DNA of 64,000 nt from assembly GCA_028245195.1 (NCBI GenBank), contig JAOKCF010000002.1:1-64000 (forward strand). The letters are read 5' to 3'. Position numbers and translations under genes: made by a program. Shown one piece after another: positions 58,661 to 64,000 of the stretch (positions are counted from its first letter, which is position 1; each line of letters opens with the position of its first letter). This stretch comes from Vicingaceae bacterium. GTDB lineage: Bacteria > Bacteroidota > Bacteroidia > Flavobacteriales_E > Vicingaceae. The notes beneath the pieces are model-generated. The model was not told the DNA's origin and did no database searches. It saw only the letters and a list, made by a program, of their open reading frames with translations.

Positions 58661-60103
58661 ATGTTTGAAACGCTAACTTCTATTTTTCAAAACCTACTCC
58701 AATCAAAATGGAAAGTTTTTTGGACATTACTAATTGCTAGCCTTCTATTTAGAGCCTTATCGTTCAACTACTCTGTTATAGATCATGACGAGTCCTCTTA
58801 CCTCCTTATTGCTAGCGAATTAAATAAAGGGGCAAAACTTTACACTGATGTAATCGATACGAAGCCACCGGGTATTTTCATCGCCTTTTCCATGGTAGAA
58901 AAGGTCATTGGAAAAAGTATTTTCGGTATCCGAATATTCGGCAGTTTAATCATTAGTCTTTCTGCATTTTTTCTATTCCTCATTTCGCGTCAGTTTAATG
59001 CCAATAGATCACTTTCATTTTTAGCTGGTCTTTGCTACATCATAACATTCTCTTGCTATCGCACGGGACTTGCAGTTAATACAGAAATGTTTTTTTCACT
59101 ATTTGTCTTAGTCGGGTTATTCGTTTTACTAAAGGCTGAAAATAAAAATATCACCAGCTTATGGCTTTTGGGAGGATTGTTAATTGGAATAGGTTTTATA
59201 TTCAAATATGTTGTAATTGCAGGCTTTGGAGCATTCGCCTTATTCTTTCTTGTGGAAAAGTTAATTTTTAAAACCATTCTTAGAAAACTTTTAAAATTCA
59301 CTCTCGGTATTCTCGGTGTTCTACTCCCCTTTATAATCACCCACATTTACTTTAAAGTAACCGGCAGGTTTGACGACTTCTACGAAATAATATATAATGT
59401 TACTAGCCGCTATTCTTCTGAATTTTCTATAACTAATTCGTTAAAATTTTTCCTCAACTTTCATCTATTATACCTCCCTTTTGTCATTCTGTTCTACTTT
59501 GGAATATTCAGCAAAAGCATAAATTTAGAAGTAAGGAAAATAGCAGCTTTATGGTTCGCTTTTGCTTGGATCATGGTCATACTACCTGGAAAATCTTTCA
59601 AGCACTACTACTTGCAATTACTACCTCCAATAAGCCTTATCGTTCCTTTAGCATTTACTCGATTATCAAGCATGAAAGCAGTTGCAACAGATAAAAAAAA
59701 CAAGGTAGCTTACTTATCAATAGCACTTGCATTTGTAATTGGCATAATCAATCAATCTTATTTCTGGACCCAGCCTGATCGTGTAAAAGAAATTTCCGCA
59801 AGATTGGCTTCAACCATTAGCGAAAATGATTTCATTTTGACAGATAAACAATTACAACTAACACAGTACCTCCTAGATTTATCTCCACCCACAAAATATG
59901 TTCACCCTACTTTAATTTTTGATCACAGTCGTGCATTCGCGATTGACACCGAAGAGGAAATGAATAAAATTTTGGATAAAAATCCAAAATATATTATCTA
60001 CCAAAAGTCGAAGAGTTATTACGATAGCAATACAAGGGTTCAAAGCAATTACCACCTCTTTGATCGCATAGGGAAAGTGTCCATTTTGCAAATTAATCCT
60101 TAG
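58661..60103 (+). CDS. GT39-like membrane glycosyltransferase (ArnT/PMT superfamily)
   Basis: 480 residues with about eleven hydrophobic helices. The first outer loop has the acidic DHDESSYLLIASEL and then DTKPPG, the catalytic acid and motif of the ArnT-like GT-C family. A lipid-linked sugar is the expected donor, and an LPS or protein sugar the expected product. It begins 4 bases after rsmI. Confidence 0.85.
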   Translation: MFETLTSIFQNLLQSKWKVFWTLLIASLLFRALSFNYSVIDHDESSYLLIASELNKGAKLYTDVIDTKPPGIFIAFSMVEKVIGKSIFGIRIFGSLIISLSAFFLFLISRQFNANRSLSFLAGLCYIITFSCYRTGLAVNTEMFFSLFVLVGLFVLLKAENKNITSLWLLGGLLIGIGFIFKYVVIAGFGAFALFFLVEKLIFKTILRKLLKFTLGILGVLLPFIITHIYFKVTGRFDDFYEIIYNVTSRYSSEFSITNSLKFFLNFHLLYLPFVILFYFGIFSKSINLEVRKIAALWFAFAWIMVILPGKSFKHYYLQLLPPISLIVPLAFTRLSSMKAVATDKKNKVAYLSIALAFVIGIINQSYFWTQPDRVKEISARLASTISENDFILTDKQLQLTQYLLDLSPPTKYVHPTLIFDHSRAFAIDTEEEMNKILDKNPKYIIYQKSKSYYDSNTRVQSNYHLFDRIGKVSILQINP

Positions 60104-60146
60104 CGAACCCTTGTAATTTCCCTGCTATAATTCCTACTTTTAAGGT

Positions 60147-61865
60147 ATGGAAAAACGTTGGACCTTATTGCCACAAGCTGAGAAAGAAAGGATTCAAAAG
60201 CTATCTTCTTCGCTGAACAACCTCAACGAAACGCTTTGCAATATCTTAATCAATAGAGGAATTGACGATTTTGAAAAGGCTAAAACATTTTTTCGCCCTC
60301 ATACCAATCAATTACATTCCCCTTTTTTAATGAAGAATATGGATAAGGCAGTTGCTCGACTGCAAAAAGCCATCAAAAACAATGAAAACATTCTTATTTA
60401 CGGCGATTATGATGTTGATGGAACCACCTCGGTTACGTTAGTTTACTCCTACATATCTTCCTATTATAAAAACTTAAGTTACTATATCCCGAACCGCTAT
60501 ACAGAAGGGTATGGTATCTCTTATCAAGGAATTGCTTTTGCAGAAGAAAACGATGTTAGTCTAATAATTGCTTTAGATTGCGGAATTAAAGCCGTTGAAA
60601 AAATTGATTACGCGAACAAAAAGAACATTGATTTTATTATTTGCGACCACCACTTACCTGGTGACACGGTGCCCGATGCAATTGCAGTTCTAGATCCAAA
60701 GCAGGTAGATTGTGAATATCCTTACAAGGAACTTTCTGGCTGTGGTGTGGGCTTTAAATTCATGCAAGCTTGGGCCGAAGAGGAAAAGCACGAAGTGTAT
60801 AAACTATTCTCATTGGTTGATATTTTGGCCGTGAGTATCTGTGCAGATATTGTTGCGATCACAGGCGAAAACAGAGTACTCTGCCACTATGGAGTGCAAA
60901 AGCTGAACAAGAACCCACAACCAGGTTTTAAAGCTATGTTGGAAATAGCCAACAACAAAAAGAAAGAACTGACGGTTACGGATATTGTCTTTACGCTTGC
61001 TCCTAGAATTAATGCAGCAGGCAGAATTGAAAGCGGAAACAAAGCGGTAGAAGTAATGCTTTCTCAAAACCCTCAACTAGCAGATGAAGGTGGCAATTAC
61101 ATTGACATACAGAACACGGACCGCAAGGAATTGGACAAAACCATTACCAAAGAAGCTTTGGCGATGATTGAAGCGGATGAGAAATTAAAGGCTCGAAAGA
61201 CGACTGTTTTATTTAAAAATGATTGGCACAAAGGGGTTATTGGAATTGTCGCTTCACGCTGTATTGAAAACTATTATCGACCAACCATTATCTTAACCGA
61301 AAGTAAAGGAATGGCTGCCGGTTCTGCGCGCTCTGTAAAGGGTTTTAGTGTTTATAACGCTATAGAAGAGTGCTCAGAATTATTAGAACAATTTGGAGGG
61401 CACAAATACGCTGCAGGAATGACCATGCCTCTTGAAAATGTCCCTGCTTTTCAGAAAAAGTTTGAAGAAGTAGTAGCCAGCACCATTGATGATGATTTGC
61501 TTATTCCGGAAATTGAAATTGATGCAGTATTGGATTTAGCAGACATTGAAACCAAATTTTATCGCGTATTAAAACAATTTGCTCCATTTGGTCCGCTCAA
61601 CATGAAACCTACGTTTGTTAGCAAAGGAGTTTATGAAAAAGGCCAAGCAAGAATTGTAGGCGACAATCATTTAAAACTAGAAGTAGTTGCACATAAAAAT
61701 AATACTAAGGGCATCGCAGGTATTGCATTTAACATGGGTAAAAAAATGGATCTTCTAAAAAACGGAGAACCCTTTGATGTAGTTTATCACATTGAAGAAA
61801 ACGAATGGCAAGGCAGAACTACCTTACAATTGATAGTACAGGATATTAAGAAAGGTGAGAATTAA
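60147..61865 (+). CDS. recJ: Single-stranded-DNA-specific exonuclease RecJ
   Basis: 572 residues. The metal motifs are DYDVDG (residues 87-92), the DCG motif at 144-146 and DHH (167-169), followed by the DHHA1 block (GHKYAAGMTM) and the C-terminal OB-like part. It degrades single-stranded DNA 5-prime to 3-prime in mismatch repair and recombination. It follows the GT39-like gene by 43 bases. Confidence 0.95.
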   Translation: MEKRWTLLPQAEKERIQKLSSSLNNLNETLCNILINRGIDDFEKAKTFFRPHTNQLHSPFLMKNMDKAVARLQKAIKNNENILIYGDYDVDGTTSVTLVYSYISSYYKNLSYYIPNRYTEGYGISYQGIAFAEENDVSLIIALDCGIKAVEKIDYANKKNIDFIICDHHLPGDTVPDAIAVLDPKQVDCEYPYKELSGCGVGFKFMQAWAEEEKHEVYKLFSLVDILAVSICADIVAITGENRVLCHYGVQKLNKNPQPGFKAMLEIANNKKKELTVTDIVFTLAPRINAAGRIESGNKAVEVMLSQNPQLADEGGNYIDIQNTDRKELDKTITKEALAMIEADEKLKARKTTVLFKNDWHKGVIGIVASRCIENYYRPTIILTESKGMAAGSARSVKGFSVYNAIEECSELLEQFGGHKYAAGMTMPLENVPAFQKKFEEVVASTIDDDLLIPEIEIDAVLDLADIETKFYRVLKQFAPFGPLNMKPTFVSKGVYEKGQARIVGDNHLKLEVVAHKNNTKGIAGIAFNMGKKMDLLKNGEPFDVVYHIEENEWQGRTTLQLIVQDIKKGEN

Positions 61866-61875
61866 ACATTTAATA

Positions 61876-62272
61876 CTAATAGTCTTCAAACTCTAAGGTT
61901 CTTGGAATACCCATTTCTAGTCTTCGTTTTTTAAACTCTACCAAGGTCATCAGCTTTGAAACTTCGCTAGATTTTTTTCAATGATATAATAGTTTAACGC
62001 TTCATTAACTGTATTACTTGGCGGTCTTTGAACAGCGATAATAAAATTATTATCACTTTTCGCTTCTAATACCGATTGTTGGATTAGAATTTCTTCAAAA
62101 TAATATTGTTCATAGGACCTATAAATTATTGCTCCTCCAGGATATCCCACATCCAAAGCTTCAAACTCATCAATAAAAAAGTGCCCATTCCCTAGCACAG
62201 ATTTACTTTGGTCATTGCACCCGAAAAAAAAGCAATTAAAAAGCATCCAAATAATACCCTTCGTTTAAACAT
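61876..62272 (-). pseudogene. Small lipoprotein gene broken at two homopolymers
   Basis: From ATG 62272 the frame reads MFKRRVLFGCFLIAFF, a lipoprotein signal. With one more T in the run of eight T (complement of 62224-62231) it would continue as FFGCNDQSKSVLGN, with a lipobox Cys. The visible open frame (62246-61950) holds the middle (GGAIIYRSYEQYYF). At a second homopolymer, seven A (complement of 61974-61980), one more A would continue it to KLMTLVEFKKRRLEMGI and LEFEDY, stopping at 61876. Restored, it would be about 132 residues. No named family is recognised. Confidence 0.7.
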
Positions 62273-62297
62273 AGTGTGATACTTTCGTGGCTATTTA

Positions 62298-63278
62298 TCA
62301 ATTAAACCCCAACTTCTCCCTAACCTTATTTAATAAAGGTCGTGCAACCTTTCGAGCCTTTTCTGCACCTTGTTTTAATAACTCATCAATGGCTGACTTA
62401 TCTTCCATTAATTCAAAATATCGTTCTCGTTGATCTGAATATTGCGCTATAATTAATTCAAACAAGGCTTGTTTCGCATGTCCGTAGCCATAGTTAACGC
62501 CTTCGTATTTTTTTCTCATTTCCTCTATCTGAGGAGCATTTGCTAACAATGAGTACAAGGCAAAAACATTACAAGTATCAGGATTCTTAGGCTCTTCCAA
62601 AGGTGTACTATCCGTTTCTACTTTCATCACCACTTTTCGCAGCTGCTTGTCTGGTAAGAAAATATTAATGTAGTTATTATAACTCTTGCTCATCTTTTGC
62701 CCATCTATGCCCGGAACAACCATTACTCGTTCATCAATAAGTGCTTCGGGAACCACAAAGGTTTCTCCAAACTTATGGTTGAAGGAACTTGCCATATCCC
62801 TAGTCATTTCCAGGTGCTGCTTTTGGTCTTTCCCTACAGGAACAAATTCTGCATCGTAGAGCAATATGTCGCAAGCCATCAAAACAGGATAATCAAATAG
62901 ACCTGCATTCACGTCAGCTAAGTTTTCAGCTTTATCTTTAAACGAATGAGCATTCGCCAGCATTGGGAATGGCGTAAAACAGTTCAGGTACCACGTCAAT
63001 TCACACACTTCAGGCACATCAGATTGTCTGTAAAAAACATTCTTATCCGTATCAAATCCAAATGCCAACCAAGCGGCTGCAACTGCAAATACGTTTGCTT
63101 TCCGAACCTCTGAATCTTTTACTGTTGTAAGAGAGTGTAAATCTGCAATAAAGAAAAACGCTTCGTTCTCAGGTTTTTTTGAGAGTTCAATTCCAGGTTG
63201 TATTGCACCTAAAATGTTACCCAAATGAACTTCTCCACTTTGTCCTGAACTTTGTATTCCCGTTAGTATTCTAGCCAT
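62298..63278 (-). CDS. trpS: Tryptophanyl-tRNA synthetase
   Basis: 326 residues, the compact bacterial length. The class I signature HIGH appears as VHLGN (residues 17-21), and KMSKS is at 195-199, with GKDQKQHLEMTRD between. It charges tRNA-Trp. It is transcribed alone and has a -7 box only 4 bases before the ATG. Confidence 0.96.
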   Translation of the reverse strand: MARILTGIQSSGQSGEVHLGNILGAIQPGIELSKKPENEAFFFIADLHSLTTVKDSEVRKANVFAVAAAWLAFGFDTDKNVFYRQSDVPEVCELTWYLNCFTPFPMLANAHSFKDKAENLADVNAGLFDYPVLMACDILLYDAEFVPVGKDQKQHLEMTRDMASSFNHKFGETFVVPEALIDERVMVVPGIDGQKMSKSYNNYINIFLPDKQLRKVVMKVETDSTPLEEPKNPDTCNVFALYSLLANAPQIEEMRKKYEGVNYGYGHAKQALFELIIAQYSDQRERYFELMEDKSAIDELLKQGAEKARKVARPLLNKVREKLGFN

Positions 63279-63282
63279 GCTC

Positions 63283-63290
63283 CAAAAATA
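63283..63290 (-). promoter_or_regulatory. -7 box (TATTTTTG) before trpS
   Basis: Perfect TAnnTTTG on the minus strand, ending 4 bases before ATG 63278; another candidate for a leaderless mRNA. Confidence 0.4.
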
Positions 63291-63314
63291 CCAAATAAAC
63301 CTATTTTTAAGGTC

Positions 63315-64000
63315 ATGAAATTAATCATCGCCATATTTGCTAATACATGGAAAATTTATTTCCTACTGGTGGCCATTTTGGTGATTCTAATCCTCTACCC
63401 CATTCAGGCTGTCTTACTTACAAATGAAAAGTATTTTCAAAAAGGATTTAAGCTCATCCGGTTTCAAGCCAAAGCGATCTTATTTTTAATAGGTGTGCGA
63501 AAAGAAGTACACGGTACGATTCCTAACGATGACAAAACGTCCTACATTCTTTGCCCCAACCACAGTTCGTATTTAGATATTTTATTACTGTACGCTGCCT
63601 TCCCAACCTACTTCATTTTTCTTGGAAAAAAAGAATTGGGAAGTGTTCCTATTTTCAACATCTACTTTAAAAAAATGAACCTATTGGTAGATCGAGCTAA
63701 TCCAAAAGCAGCTCACAAAGCCATCTTAAATGCTTGTGACAAGTTAAAAAACGGAACCAACTTGGTTATTTTCCCAGAAGGCACAATTCCTACAACTGCA
63801 CCTAAGATGAAAGCTTTTAAAAATGGGGCTTTTTATGCCGCAACAGAAACCAACAAAGCTATTGTTCCCGTCACATTTAAAGATAACTATAAACTCCTTG
63901 AGGATGATTGGGGCTTCTTTGCCAAAATCCAACCAGGTAAAAGTAGAGTGTACATTCACTCACCTGTTTTTCCTAAAAATGGTGAAGTAGATTTACTAAC
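63315..64000 (+). CDS. plsC: 1-acyl-sn-glycerol-3-phosphate acyltransferase (3-prime partial)
   Basis: 228 residues from ATG 63315, still open at the window end. An N-terminal hydrophobic helix (residues 14-36) precedes the catalytic HX4D motif NHSSYLD (His83, Asp88), the glycerol-phosphate site, and FPEGT (residues 153-157). It adds the second acyl chain to make phosphatidic acid. It is divergent from trpS, 36 bases apart. I name plsC for the family; the exact acyl substrate is not certain. Confidence 0.9.
   Translation, partial: MKLIIAIFANTWKIYFLLVAILVILILYPIQAVLLTNEKYFQKGFKLIRFQAKAILFLIGVRKEVHGTIPNDDKTSYILCPNHSSYLDILLLYAAFPTYFIFLGKKELGSVPIFNIYFKKMNLLVDRANPKAAHKAILNACDKLKNGTNLVIFPEGTIPTTAPKMKAFKNGAFYAATETNKAIVPVTFKDNYKLLEDDWGFFAKIQPGKSRVYIHSPVFPKNGEVDLL

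Overview
The window is AT-rich DNA from a member of the Bacteroidota, most likely Flavobacteriales. The signs are type IX secretion sorting tails of both kinds (type A at 2-3859, CHU_C/type B at 36559-39588), an enlarged SecA with a C-terminal zinc knuckle, TAnnTTTG promoter -7 boxes, Bacteroidota-specific families (DUF2795, DUF4271, DUF2723/GT117, LuxE-like proteins, DUF922), and near absence of Shine-Dalgarno sequences. No plasmid, phage, insertion sequence or CRISPR array was seen. It reads as chromosomal core and housekeeping sequence with scattered gene decay.

Layout. 1-3.9 kb: end of a giant secreted FN3/MAM-like T9SS protein. 4-9 kb: M13 peptidase lipoprotein, YkvA-like membrane protein, methyltransferase, LolD-like ATPase, cobalamin adenosyltransferase, DUF2795 protein. 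9-17.1 kb: secA, then an ABC ATPase with an ABC-2 permease fused to an M1 aminopeptidase. 17.1-22.1 kb: DUF2461, DUF3108 and SpoU genes on the minus strand, then mutS. 22.1-31.2 kb: decayed TPR gene, LuxE-like protein, small lipoprotein, Na/Pi cotransporter, response-regulator remnant, SDR, glycosyltransferase, alr-tdk, acidic two-ended protein. 31.3-34.8 kb: tolC - adaptor - tsaB. 34.8-39.6 kb: DUF922 pseudogene, frameshifted secreted protein, PKD/CHU_C surface protein. 39.6-47.2 kb: minus-strand LEA-like lipoprotein, M20 dipeptidase, gpmI, GNAT, secreted protein, GT117 membrane protein. 47.3-47.7 kb: tRNA-Gln, tRNA-Gly and tRNA-Leu, each with its own -7 box. 47.8-50.4 kb: sterol desaturase, broken rhodanese, glutaryl-CoA dehydrogenase-like gene. 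50.4-64 kb: DUF4271-hemD, rnpA-yidD-ctpA-O-antigen ligase, two glycosyltransferases, rsmI, GT39-like transferase, recJ, frameshifted lipoprotein, trpS, and a 5-prime part of plsC running off the end.

Functionally the window combines cell-envelope work (secretion, surface proteins, O-antigen and glycan synthesis, efflux, phospholipid acylation) with translation, tRNA modification and repair (rnpA, rsmI, tsaB, trpS, SpoU, mutS, recJ). I did not find a convincing new multi-gene system. The most noteworthy signals are at least four decaying genes plus two genes broken only at homopolymers, a tRNA-Gly with an acceptor-stem mismatch, several perfect -7 boxes only 4-7 bases before ATG (candidate leaderless mRNAs), a repeated TTTG-N12-TAnnTTTG layout, and an efflux operon without its inner-membrane permease.
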